64,000 nucleotides of DNA from Facklamia hominis CCUG 36813 (GTDB lineage: Bacteria > Bacillota > Bacilli > Lactobacillales > Aerococcaceae): positions 372,001 to 436,000 of the forward strand of contig NZ_JH932292.1 of assembly GCF_000301035.1 (NCBI RefSeq), written 5' to 3'. This document shows, in pieces, positions 56,348 through 64,000 of this stretch. Each line of letters begins with the position of its first letter. Positions within the stretch are counted from its first letter, which is position 1. A program made the position numbers and the translations under genes. The notes below the pieces were generated by a model. The model was not told the DNA's origin, did not search any database, and saw only the letters and a program-made list of their open reading frames with translations.

Positions 56348-57289
56348 TTATAGTTGTTTAAAATACGCTAAACTATTGACACGATCTTGATTCAACTGAT
56401 CAATCAGTCCCTGAGAAGAATCAAATTTTAGCTCAGGACGTAGAAAAGAGTGCCAACGGATCTCCACGTGTTCGCCATAAATCATTCGGTCAAAATCAAA
56501 AATATTTACTTCAATAGAAGGCTCTTCCAAGGCTTTGAAGGTAACATTATATCCAATTGAGGCCATCGCAGGATACCATTGATCTTTAAGCTTTAATTCA
56601 ACGACATAAACGCCAATACCTGGAATGACTTGATTATAATCGCTGGCAATATTAGCTGTTGGAAAACCTAGTGTTCTTCCGCGCTTTTCACCGTTAATCA
56701 CTTGACCCGATGTTTGGTAAATATACCCTAATGCTTGGTTTGCTTCTTGAATTTTCGATTGTAACAATAATTGACGAATCGTCGATGAAGCTATCTTCTG
56801 ACCCTCAATCAAAATCGGGCTGACATCATGAACCATAAAACGATTTTGACTATGAATCGGTAAGGTGCTCATATTAGCAATTTCTCGAGGTCCATACGTA
56901 TAATCAAAACCTGCAACAACCTCTTTGGCGCCCAAAGCTACAATATATTGTTCCACAAATTCTTCCGGACTTAAATGCGCTAAATCCCAAGTAAAGTCAG
57001 CCACATAAACGATATCTACCCCCAGAGCTTCAAAGTGTGTCATTTTATGACGCAAATCTGTTAAATAATCAAACTCATGAGGATGAATTTTTTCAAAAAT
57101 AAGTTTCGGAGTATGATTGAAGGTCAAAACGGCGACTGAATAGCCTTTAGCTTTTCCTATCTGAAGAGCACGCTCAATCACCTTTTGATGGCCAAGATGA
57201 ACACCGTCAAAAAAACCCAAAGCAAGGACAATCTCCGTATCAATCAAGTCATCTTTCGCATAAGGATGATTCAAAATGACTTTCTTCAT
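56348..57289 (-). CDS. ribF: Bifunctional riboflavin kinase/FAD synthetase
   Basis: The 313-residue enzyme makes FMN and then FAD. The N-terminal nucleotidyltransferase domain has ALGFFDGVHLGHQKVIERAL and FDYTYGPREIA; the C-terminal kinase domain has VINGEKRGRTLGFPTANIAS (with the PTAN motif) and GVYVVELKLKDQWYPAMASI. It is 2 bp after truB, the end of the rimP-to-ribF operon. Confidence 0.95.
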   Translation of the reverse strand: MKKVILNHPYAKDDLIDTEIVLALGFFDGVHLGHQKVIERALQIGKAKGYSVAVLTFNHTPKLIFEKIHPHEFDYLTDLRHKMTHFEALGVDIVYVADFTWDLAHLSPEEFVEQYIVALGAKEVVAGFDYTYGPREIANMSTLPIHSQNRFMVHDVSPILIEGQKIASSTIRQLLLQSKIQEANQALGYIYQTSGQVINGEKRGRTLGFPTANIASDYNQVIPGIGVYVVELKLKDQWYPAMASIGYNVTFKALEEPSIEVNIFDFDRMIYGEHVEIRWHSFLRPELKFDSSQGLIDQLNQDRVNSLAYFKQL

Positions 57290-57291
57290 AA

Positions 57292-58215
57292 TTAACCCTC
57301 TTCCTTAGGAAACATCTTATAAGGTTTCAAATAATCTGTTTTTTTGGGATGAACTTGATAAATGGCCAGCAAGCGATCCTCCTCAAATAAAGCTAAATAA
57401 GGATCAGGTAGAATATCAAAATAATCCTTCTCTAATAGGACACCATTTTGAACTTCTTGGGCTTGTTCAGAGCTTAAGTCATAGCGAGGCAAGTTAGCAA
57501 CCGCTACTTCCAATGGAATGACAGCTTGATCCAACCGTCCTTCTTCCTTTAAAACTCTTAATTGGTCTAAGGACCATGATTGATCCTTATTAAAACCACC
57601 TGTCGCCAATCGTTCAAGTTTAGACATATGAGCCGGATAAGCTAACTTCTTACCAGCATCAACTGCTAAGGTTCGTACATAGGTCCCCTTACCACAGGAT
57701 ACTTCAAAGTTAAAGCATTGAGTACGTTGATTTGGATTATAAATACTAGGTCCTGTTCGTTTAAAATAATCCACCCAAACCGATCGTATTGGAGGATCTA
57801 CCTCGATTCCAGCTCGAGCATATTCATAGAGTTTTTTACCATTGACCTTAACCGCGGAATACAGGGGTGCTTCTTGATCGATCCAACCATTAAATCCAGA
57901 TAAAACACGATCAATCAGCGAATCTCCAATCGCAACTTGAATCGGTTTTTGATCAATGACTTGCCCACTTGCATCTTGCGTGTCAGTTGCAATTCCAAGT
58001 GTTACTTCCCCTTGATACAACTTTCTCCCATCCATTAAATAATCAACCAGCTTGGTCCCTTGACCTAGGCAAACCAACAAGACCCCTTCTACATCGGGGT
58101 CTAGGGTACCTGTATGTCCAATTTTCTTCATCGCAAAAATCTTCCTCAGTTGAAACACCACGTCATGGGAGGTCATGCCGCTTTCTTTCCAAATGGCGAT
58201 CAATCCGTTATACAT
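57292..58215 (-). CDS. truB: tRNA pseudouridine-55 synthase TruB
   Basis: The 307-residue enzyme converts U55 of tRNA to pseudouridine. The catalytic Asp lies in KKIGHTGTLDPDVEGVLLVC, with GWIDQEAPLYSAVKVNGKKL and FEVSCGKGTYVRTLAVDAGK further on. A C-terminal PUA-like region follows. It starts about 23 bp after rbfA. Confidence 0.95.
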   Translation of the reverse strand: MYNGLIAIWKESGMTSHDVVFQLRKIFAMKKIGHTGTLDPDVEGVLLVCLGQGTKLVDYLMDGRKLYQGEVTLGIATDTQDASGQVIDQKPIQVAIGDSLIDRVLSGFNGWIDQEAPLYSAVKVNGKKLYEYARAGIEVDPPIRSVWVDYFKRTGPSIYNPNQRTQCFNFEVSCGKGTYVRTLAVDAGKKLAYPAHMSKLERLATGGFNKDQSWSLDQLRVLKEEGRLDQAVIPLEVAVANLPRYDLSSEQAQEVQNGVLLEKDYFDILPDPYLALFEEDRLLAIYQVHPKKTDYLKPYKMFPKEEG

Positions 58216-58238
58216 TGCTTTCCTCCATGATTCTATCT

Positions 58239-58601
58239 TTAGTCCACTGAGTCTTCTTTGGCTTTAATTTGATCGATTAATTGATCAATATGGTTTCCAT
58301 AGTCAACTGATCGGTCCCGCTCAAAAACGATCTCAGGTGCCTTATAAAGGCGAAGTCGTTTTCCGAGTTCTGACCGTACTTTTCCGGTTACTGCCTCCAA
58401 GCCCTCTTGGGTCTTCTTCCGTTGACTAGCTAAGTCCGACAGCGTCGAATAATAAATGGTCGCGTGCTGTAAATCGCCCGTCAAATCGACATCAGTGATC
58501 GTTACTCCTTCAACCCGCGGATCCTTCACTGTAAAATACAAGATATCATTGACTTCTTTTAAAATTTCTTGACGTACTCTTCCTAAGCGATGGTTCGACA
58601 T
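58239..58601 (-). CDS. rbfA: Ribosome-binding factor A
   Basis: The 120-residue KH-like protein helps mature the 30S subunit. It starts MSNHRLGRVRQEILKEVNDI, contains DPRVEGVTITDVDLTGDLQH, and ends with the family helix. The ATG at 58601 follows AGGAGGTGG; a longer start would overlap infB. It lies 16 bp after infB. Confidence 0.93.
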   Translation of the reverse strand: MSNHRLGRVRQEILKEVNDILYFTVKDPRVEGVTITDVDLTGDLQHATIYYSTLSDLASQRKKTQEGLEAVTGKVRSELGKRLRLYKAPEIVFERDRSVDYGNHIDQLIDQIKAKEDSVD

Positions 58602-58617
58602 CCTGCCACCTCCTGAC

Positions 58618-60876
58618 TTATTTTCTTTCCACTTCAACCATGCGGTAAGGTTCTAAAATATCGTCCACCTTCAGATCGTTATATCCCTCGATCATAATAC
58701 CGCACTCTAAACCCTTGTTTACTTCACGGGCATCATCCTTAAATCGTTTTAAGCTTGCGATTTCTCCATCATAAATCACAATATTATCACGAATGACACG
58801 TACCTTAGAGCTTCTTTCAATAAAACCTTCGAGGACATATGAACCGGCAATCGTTCCTAATTTAGAAACAGTATAAGTTTCGCGGACAATAACTTGACCA
58901 GTAATCTCTTCCACGTATTCAGGATCTAAGGTTCCTTTCATAGCTGTTTCAATCTCATCAATCACGTTATAAATAACGTTATGTAAACGAATGTCTACTT
59001 GATCTACCTCTGCTTGACTTCTTGCTTGTGGCGTAGGTCGAACATTGAAGCCGATCACAATCGCCGAAGAAGCATTAGCTAAGGTCACATCCGATTCATT
59101 GATTGCTCCAACTGCTTGGTGAACAATATTCACCTTAACTCCCTCGACATCAATCTTAAGTAAGGAAGCAGCTAAAGCTTCTACCGAACCTTGAACATCC
59201 GCTTTAATAAGAACATTAACAGAACGTAACTCTTCCTCTTGTAACGTCTCAAATAAATTATCCAAGGTTACTTTCTTCTTCAAATCACGACTACGTTCTT
59301 GCGCTTTTTGAGCTCTTTCCTCACCGATATGACGAGCAGTTTTTTCGTCTTCGAAGACAACAAACTTATCACCGGCTAACGGAGCATCGTTTAATCCGGT
59401 AATTTCTACTGGAGTTGATGGGCCTGCTTGACGAATACGACGACCTTGATCGTTAACCATGGTCCGTACCCGACCATAAGTGTTTCCAACAACAATTGGA
59501 TCGCCAACATGCAGGCTACCATGTTGTACTAAAAGCGTCACAGTCGCTCCTGTCGCCTTATCTAAGCGAGCTTCAATAACAGATCCTAAGGCCAAGCGAT
59601 CTGGATCAGCTTTCAGTTCTTGCATTTCTGCCACTAAGATAATCATCTCTAATAATTCATCCAAGTTTTGTTTGAATTTAGCAGAAATATTTACAAAGAT
59701 CGTATCGCCACCCCAAGCTTCTGATACAATACCGTATTCGGTCAATTCGTTCATCACGCGATCAGGGTTGGCTTCAGGTTTATCGATTTTATTAATCGCA
59801 ACAATGATCGGAACATCGGCCGCCTTAGCATGATTGATCGCTTCGACCGTTTGAGGCATAACACCATCATCTGCTGCAACAACAATGACAACAATATCCG
59901 TTACATTGGCTCCACGCGCCCGCATTGTTGTAAAGGCTGCGTGCCCTGGTGTGTCTAAGAATGTAACTGGTTTGCCATCGACTTCAATTTGATAGGCACC
60001 AATGTGCTGGGTAATTCCACCAGCTTCACCTTCAGTGACTCTCGAGTGACGCAAAGCATCTAGCAGACTTGTCTTACCATGGTCTACGTGTCCCATAATG
60101 GTAACAACCGCAGGACGGGTGATTGCTTTTTCTGGCTTGTCAGCATTCTCGAAATAAACATCAAGGTCAGATTCGTCCACTTGGACCTTTTCGATCGGTT
60201 CTACCCCATATTCAAGGCAGATTAATTCAATAACTTCTGTAGAAAGGGCCTGATTTTGATTGGCCATCACGCCTTGCATCAATAATTTTTTAATTATTTC
60301 CGTGGCATCACGGTGAAAGGCTTTAGCAATATCTTGAATATTAATTCCTTCCGTATAATGGAATTCTTCCGGCAAATCCTTATGCTTTCTAGCTGTAATT
60401 CCCTTACTTTGTGGTTTATTATTCGTCGAATTATTTCTACCCTGACGTCGACGATCCCGACGTCCACCTCTTCTTTTGGACCGTGATAGCGTATCTTCTT
60501 CATCTGACTGACGTTCTTTTGACTGTTGGTGTCCCTTTAGTCGCTGCTCTTTTTTAGGATTCTTTTCTTTCGTCGTCACGTGTTCCTTATCTTTTGAATG
60601 ATTTACACTGGATGAATGTGACTTCGATTCTTTCTTATTCTTAGGAGACTCTTTTGTTTTAGAGGATGACTGGTCTTCAGCGGATACTGCTTTCTTTTGA
60701 TCCTTAGCAGACGGATTTTCCCCTTTCAACCATTTAGTAAGCTGAGCTTGCTCCTCCTCAGAAATTGAGGACATATGACTATTAAAATCCATTCCATGGC
60801 TTTGAGCGACCTTTAGTACTTCTTTTGACTTCATGTTGACTTGTTTAGCTAATTCGTAAATTCGAATACCTGACAT
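58618..60876 (-). CDS. infB: Translation initiation factor IF-2
   Basis: The 752-residue GTPase brings fMet-tRNA to the ribosome. It has a short N-terminal IF2-N domain ([20 protein letters not shown]), a basic and acidic low-complexity linker (about 50-165), a second IF2-N domain, and the G domain with [39 protein letters not shown] and [13 protein letters not shown]. Domains II, III and IV follow. It comes 21 bp after ylxQ. Confidence 0.97.
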   Translation of the reverse strand: MSGIRIYELAKQVNMKSKEVLKVAQSHGMDFNSHMSSISEEEQAQLTKWLKGENPSAKDQKKAVSAEDQSSSKTKESPKNKKESKSHSSSVNHSKDKEHVTTKEKNPKKEQRLKGHQQSKERQSDEEDTLSRSKRRGGRRDRRRQGRNNSTNNKPQSKGITARKHKDLPEEFHYTEGINIQDIAKAFHRDATEIIKKLLMQGVMANQNQALSTEVIELICLEYGVEPIEKVQVDESDLDVYFENADKPEKAITRPAVVTIMGHVDHGKTSLLDALRHSRVTEGEAGGITQHIGAYQIEVDGKPVTFLDTPGHAAFTTMRARGANVTDIVVIVVAADDGVMPQTVEAINHAKAADVPIIVAINKIDKPEANPDRVMNELTEYGIVSEAWGGDTIFVNISAKFKQNLDELLEMIILVAEMQELKADPDRLALGSVIEARLDKATGATVTLLVQHGSLHVGDPIVVGNTYGRVRTMVNDQGRRIRQAGPSTPVEITGLNDAPLAGDKFVVFEDEKTARHIGEERAQKAQERSRDLKKKVTLDNLFETLQEEELRSVNVLIKADVQGSVEALAASLLKIDVEGVKVNIVHQAVGAINESDVTLANASSAIVIGFNVRPTPQARSQAEVDQVDIRLHNVIYNVIDEIETAMKGTLDPEYVEEITGQVIVRETYTVSKLGTIAGSYVLEGFIERSSKVRVIRDNIVIYDGEIASLKRFKDDAREVNKGLECGIMIEGYNDLKVDDILEPYRMVEVERK

Positions 60877-60897
60877 TTAATCACCTTCCTGATTCAA

Positions 60898-61221
60898 TTA
60901 TTTCATTTGATCGTCTTCTCCTATCGTATAAGATAAAAACTTTTCTGCCATTCCTTGATTTAATAAACCACAGATGGCACGTGATTTCCCTAAAGCTTGC
61001 GAGATTTCTTCTCGACTAAAACTTTGATCAAGCTCAATATGATGTTGCTTCGCAAAGCGTTCATAGCGATCTTGTGTATTTTGACTTAAATCATGGGCTA
61101 GGACAATCAGTTGAACTTTTCCTGCTTTGATTGATTTTTCGACTTGCTCATCACCGCTCACCAAAAATGAAGCGCGTTGGGCAAGTCCTAACATATTTAA
61201 TGCTTTCTGTTTGGTTATCAT
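60898..61221 (-). CDS. ylxQ: YlxQ, L7Ae-family RNA-binding protein
   Basis: The 107-residue protein has the L7Ae/L30e fold (LNMLGLAQRASFLVSGDEQV, KVQLIVLAHDLSQNT, KSRAICGLLNQGMAEK) and probably binds kink-turn RNA. It lies between ylxR and infB in the conserved nusA operon. Its physiological target is unclear. Confidence 0.9.
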   Translation of the reverse strand: MITKQKALNMLGLAQRASFLVSGDEQVEKSIKAGKVQLIVLAHDLSQNTQDRYERFAKQHHIELDQSFSREEISQALGKSRAICGLLNQGMAEKFLSYTIGEDDQMK

Positions 61222-61224
61222 AAC

Positions 61225-61521
61225 TTATAACAATTCTTTTCTGGCTTTTTGATGATCAATATAGTCAAAAAGCTTGTCATAGAATTGATCATCAATTTCT
61301 GTTTTAAAGACACGATTGAAAACCTTCTTTGCCTTAGCTTCTTTGGCTAATTCCGGCTCCAATGCAATATAAGCTCCGCGACCATTCATACGTCCAGAAG
61401 GATCCAATTCAATCTTTCCTTCCGGCGTACGGACTATTCGAATTAATTCCTTTTTAGGATAGGATTGGCCTGAAACCACACATTTACGCATGGGTATCTT
61501 TCTTTTTTTATTTTGGGTCAT
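61225..61521 (-). CDS. ylxR: YlxR (RnpM) RNA-binding protein
   Basis: The 98-residue protein has the DUF448 signature MRKCVVSGQSYPKKELIRIV and GRMNGRGAYIALEPE. Family members bind RNA, and one has been linked to RNase P regulation. It lies between nusA and ylxQ with 3-18 bp gaps, so it is co-transcribed. The start ATG is followed by a basic tail KKRKIP before the family core. Confidence 0.9.
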   Translation of the reverse strand: MTQNKKRKIPMRKCVVSGQSYPKKELIRIVRTPEGKIELDPSGRMNGRGAYIALEPELAKEAKAKKVFNRVFKTEIDDQFYDKLFDYIDHQKARKELL

Positions 61522-61539
61522 AATTCCCCTCCTTATGAT

Positions 61540-62853
61540 CTAAGCTTCCGCATCGCTAACTGTATCAGCATCATCCAGTAAGTCTTGATAATCCGGCTCA
61601 TGGTCTTCTTCTAATTCAGCAATTTGGGCTTCAACATCTTCTGGATCATAGATTGCCTCTGCTTTTTCTTGAGTCTGACGAAGATCCTCAAGGGCTTCCT
61701 GTTCTTCATTAATCTCAAGCATTTCATCTTCCACATTAGCAGCTAATTGTTCATCGATGGCTACTTGTTCTTCAGCTTCTTCAAGGGCTTGAGCTTGACG
61801 TTCTGCTTCTTCTAGATAAGCTTGATAAGAATCTTGTGATTTAATATCAATCTTATATCCTGTTAACCGCGCTGCAAGTCGAGCATTTTGACCCTTCTTA
61901 CCAATCGCTAAAGAAAGTTGATAATCCGGAACTACCACAATACAAGTCCGTTCTTCTTCCATAAAATGAACATTTAAGACTTCTGCTGGATTCATGGCAT
62001 TTTTTATAAAGGTTTCAGGATCCTCACTATACTGAACAATATCCATATTCTCGCCATTTAATTCATTAACAATGGCCTGCACCCGAGCCCCTCTTGGACC
62101 TACACAGGTTCCAATTGGATCGATATTAGCATCTCGTGAAAAAACAGCCACTTTCGACCGATCTCCCGCTTCGCGCGCAATCGACATCACTTCAACAATT
62201 CCATCATAAATCTCCGGCACTTCCTGCTCAAATAAACGACGCAAAAAATCAGGATGAGCTCGTGAAACGATAATTTGAGGTCCCTTAGAGGTCTTATCCA
62301 CCTTGGAAACATAGACCTTAACGCGTTGGTCAATCGCTAAATCTTCATTAGGAATTTGCTCCGATAAGGGCATCATTGCTTCCACTCGATTCAAAGATAC
62401 ATAGACATTGCGACTATCTTTTCGCTCAACAGTCCCTGTTAAAATCTCATCTTGATAATCAATATATTCATTATAGATGATATATCTTTCTGCCTCGCGG
62501 ATTCGTTGCAAAACGACATGTTTAGCCGTCTGAGTGGCAATTCGACCAAAATCCTTAGGTGTCACTTCAAATTTTATTTTATCCCCGATTTCATAAGCTC
62601 GGTTAATCTTTAAAGCCTCTTCTAAGGAAACCTCTTGAGTCGAGTCATAGTTTGTTTCAACCACTTCTTTTACCGAATAAACTTTGATATCCCCTGTTTT
62701 ATCGTTAAATTCTACTTCAACATTTTGCGCTTGGTCATAGTTTTTCTTATAGGCCAAAACTAATGCAGACTCCAATGCCTCTTTGATAACCTCTGGCTTA
62801 ATTCCTTTTTCTTCTTCCAACAGTTGCATGGCAGCAACAAGTTCTTTACTCAC
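61540..62853 (-). CDS. nusA: Transcription factor NusA
   Basis: The 437-residue factor controls pausing and termination. The start is GTG after GGAGGAAATAGT; a longer frame would overlap rimP. The N-terminal domain (VSKELVAAMQLLEEEKGIKP) is followed by S1 (EILTGTVERKDSRNVYVSL), KH1 (RDANIDPIGTCVGPRGARVQ) and KH2 (DYQLSLAIGKKGQNARLAAR) domains. The C-terminus is a strongly acidic stretch of about 90 residues with repeated Glu, longer than in many Firmicute NusA proteins. Confidence 0.95.
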   Translation of the reverse strand: MSKELVAAMQLLEEEKGIKPEVIKEALESALVLAYKKNYDQAQNVEVEFNDKTGDIKVYSVKEVVETNYDSTQEVSLEEALKINRAYEIGDKIKFEVTPKDFGRIATQTAKHVVLQRIREAERYIIYNEYIDYQDEILTGTVERKDSRNVYVSLNRVEAMMPLSEQIPNEDLAIDQRVKVYVSKVDKTSKGPQIIVSRAHPDFLRRLFEQEVPEIYDGIVEVMSIAREAGDRSKVAVFSRDANIDPIGTCVGPRGARVQAIVNELNGENMDIVQYSEDPETFIKNAMNPAEVLNVHFMEEERTCIVVVPDYQLSLAIGKKGQNARLAARLTGYKIDIKSQDSYQAYLEEAERQAQALEEAEEQVAIDEQLAANVEDEMLEINEEQEALEDLRQTQEKAEAIYDPEDVEAQIAELEEDHEPDYQDLLDDADTVSDAEA

Positions 62854-62869
62854 ACTATTTCCTCCAATT

Positions 62870-63343
62870 CTAAAACTTGATTGCCAAACGGGCTTTTGCC
62901 ACACTGGCTTTATCGATGGTTAGTTGTTTAGTCATCGTTTTATCCTGAACTTTTAATAGATAACTTTCCGCTTCAACCGCGAGCAATTCTCCTTCATGAG
63001 ATTTCGATCCATATTGAGGCGTATAATAGTCAAAATGAACATACTCGCCGACTGCTGCGGCAATCTGTTCAGCTGTCTTCAGTGGTCTTTCCGCTCCAGG
63101 CGAAGAGACTTCTAAAAAATAGGCGGCAGGAAAAGGATCTGGTTCAATCTGATCGAGGCATTCAGACACTCGTTCAGAAATGGCTGCGCAAGTATCTAAG
63201 TCCATACCAGAGGGTTGGTCCACATACAAACGAAGATACCAATTCTTTCCTTCTTTAACATATTCGATATCCACTAACTCACAATTCATTTCCTCAATAA
63301 TCGGAACAATGAGGGGTTGGACTTTTTCAACAATGGCGCTCAT
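62870..63343 (-). CDS. rimP: Ribosome maturation factor RimP
   Basis: The 157-residue protein supports 30S assembly. Conserved blocks are NCELVDIEYVKEGKNWYLRL, YVDQPSGMDLDTCAAISE and YFLEVSSPGAERPL. The ATG at 63343 is chosen after AGGAGAGG; an in-frame GTG two codons earlier lies within it. It is the first gene of the rimP-nusA-ylxR-ylxQ-infB-rbfA-truB-ribF operon. Confidence 0.93.
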   Translation of the reverse strand: MSAIVEKVQPLIVPIIEEMNCELVDIEYVKEGKNWYLRLYVDQPSGMDLDTCAAISERVSECLDQIEPDPFPAAYFLEVSSPGAERPLKTAEQIAAAVGEYVHFDYYTPQYGSKSHEGELLAVEAESYLLKVQDKTMTKQLTIDKASVAKARLAIKF

Positions 63344-63423
63344 ATTCACCTCTCCTAGGTCTTAATTCTATGGCCCTCCTTTTCATTAAAAAGAAAACCA
63401 AGCTTTCCTAACAACAACAATTA

Positions 63424-63453
63424 AATGAAAAGAGCGAGCGTTCCCGCTCACTC
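63424..63453 (-). terminator. Terminator of polC
   Basis: GAGTGAGCG and CGCTCGCTC form a 9-bp stem with a GGAA loop followed by TTTT on the minus strand. Confidence 0.8.
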
Positions 63454-63562
63454 CTCCTAGACATTTGATATGACCATTATAACACACCCATATTAACACA
63501 ACAAGTTTTATAGGTCTATTTCCCAGGTCTTCGATACACCCTCCTCAATCAAGTACAGCCAA

Positions 63563-64000
63563 TTAAAATAGGGATAACTGATCCTCATCCGGTAAGTCTT
63601 CTAAAACACCATTTTCATCCATAAATTCAATCAAGGACTTAGAAACTTTGCCACGTTTTTGTAGGTCTTCTTTAGAAATAAATTCCGCCTCTTCACGCGC
63701 TTGGACAATTTGCTTTGCCACATTGACGCCAAGTCCGGGAATCGTTCTAAAAGGTGGGATAAGGCTATCACCCTCCACTATAAAATGACTGGCTTGTGAT
63801 TTATTCAAATCAATCATTTGAAATTTAAAGCCGCGTTCAAGCATTTCATTGGCTAACTCCAAAACCGTCCTCAGACTGTTTTCCTTTACGGAAGCTTCCA
63901 TCCCTTTGGCCATAATCTCTCTCAGTCGATGCTTAACCATTTCTTTACCTTGATGCATAGCAATCACATCAAAATCCTCTGCTCGCACTGAAAAATAAGC
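63563..64000 (-). CDS. polC: DNA polymerase III PolC-type alpha subunit (C-terminal part)
   Basis: Only the last 146 codons are in the window; the frame is open to the edge. The segment reads [20 protein letters not shown] and [19 protein letters not shown], the helix-hairpin-helix region near the C-terminus of Gram-positive replicative PolC, and it ends [12 protein letters not shown], which includes the clamp-binding QLSLF motif. It lies upstream of rimP, the standard Firmicute order. Confidence 0.93.
   Translation of the reverse strand, partial: AYFSVRAEDFDVIAMHQGKEMVKHRLREIMAKGMEASVKENSLRTVLELANEMLERGFKFQMIDLNKSQASHFIVEGDSLIPPFRTIPGLGVNVAKQIVQAREEAEFISKEDLQKRGKVSKSLIEFMDENGVLEDLPDEDQLSLF

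Noticed and set aside
59480-59833. 117-codon plus-strand ORF
   Set aside because: It is a shadow of the infB G domain on the opposite strand.

Overview
The window reads as a chromosomal segment of a low-G+C Gram-positive bacterium (Firmicutes, most likely Lactobacillales). The evidence is strong AGGAGG ribosome sites, sigma-A promoters of the TTGACA-N17-TATAAT type, an LPXTG surface protein, lipoproteins with LTAC lipoboxes, PolC, RqcH, ParC/ParE, CIRCE operators and the Firmicute orders hrcA-grpE-dnaK-dnaJ and rimP-nusA-ylxR-ylxQ-infB-rbfA-truB-ribF. An Aerococcaceae or Carnobacteriaceae-like member would fit, but genus is a guess. Most genes lie on the minus strand.

Layout. 1-5.8 kb: envelope and small genes (acyltransferase-3 fragment, uracil-DNA-glycosylase-like protein, two unknown proteins, a thioredoxin-like protein, an LPXTG protein, a CapA-like lipoprotein). 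6.0-7.2 kb: AraC-type regulator. 7.2-8.7 kb: satellite array of 35 units of 42 bp. 8.8-10.4 kb: intact IS3/IS150-type element sitting between the two arms of a terminator. 10.4-13.4 kb: a tryptophan-type ABC importer behind a structured attenuator leader. 13.4-14.4 kb: zinc-binding protein under a Zur-like box. 14.5-17.2 kb: rqcH and ppaC. 17.3-19.3 kb: a NERD-domain gene with a 40-bp x5 degenerate array on one side and a second 42-bp satellite array (18 units) on the other. 19.4-25.8 kb: parE-parC, a nitroreductase, plsY. 25.9-40.4 kb: a long housekeeping series running ABC-F, folA, yozE, deoD, ctpA, rbgA, rnhB, dprA, topA, xerC, hslV, hslU, an epimerase-like gene and a thioredoxin-like lipoprotein. 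40.5-49.1 kb: CPBP protease, a phosphoglycerate-mutase-like enzyme with a DASS transporter and divergent LysR regulator, ung, fau, class I aldolase, Mga-like regulator. 49.3-56.3 kb: lepA and the heat-shock operon. 56.3-64 kb: the rimP-to-ribF translation operon and the 3' end of polC.

The most unusual content is the pair of related 42-bp arrays. Both run in the same orientation, and each unit holds an imperfect dyad with outer sequences TACTCTC and GAGTTACA around a variable centre. The unit pitch is kept at exactly 42 bp (four B-DNA turns) over all 35 units of the first array and nearly all of the second, although the sequence between conserved blocks has drifted. They do not look like CRISPR or coding DNA and are best read as phased binding sites or hairpin trains. 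The adjacent NERD-nuclease-like protein with a zinc ribbon is a candidate partner, by position only. Other points of note are a perfect CIRCE operator that is also the terminator of the preceding operon, and a leader-peptide attenuator on the ABC operon instead of the T-box I would expect.
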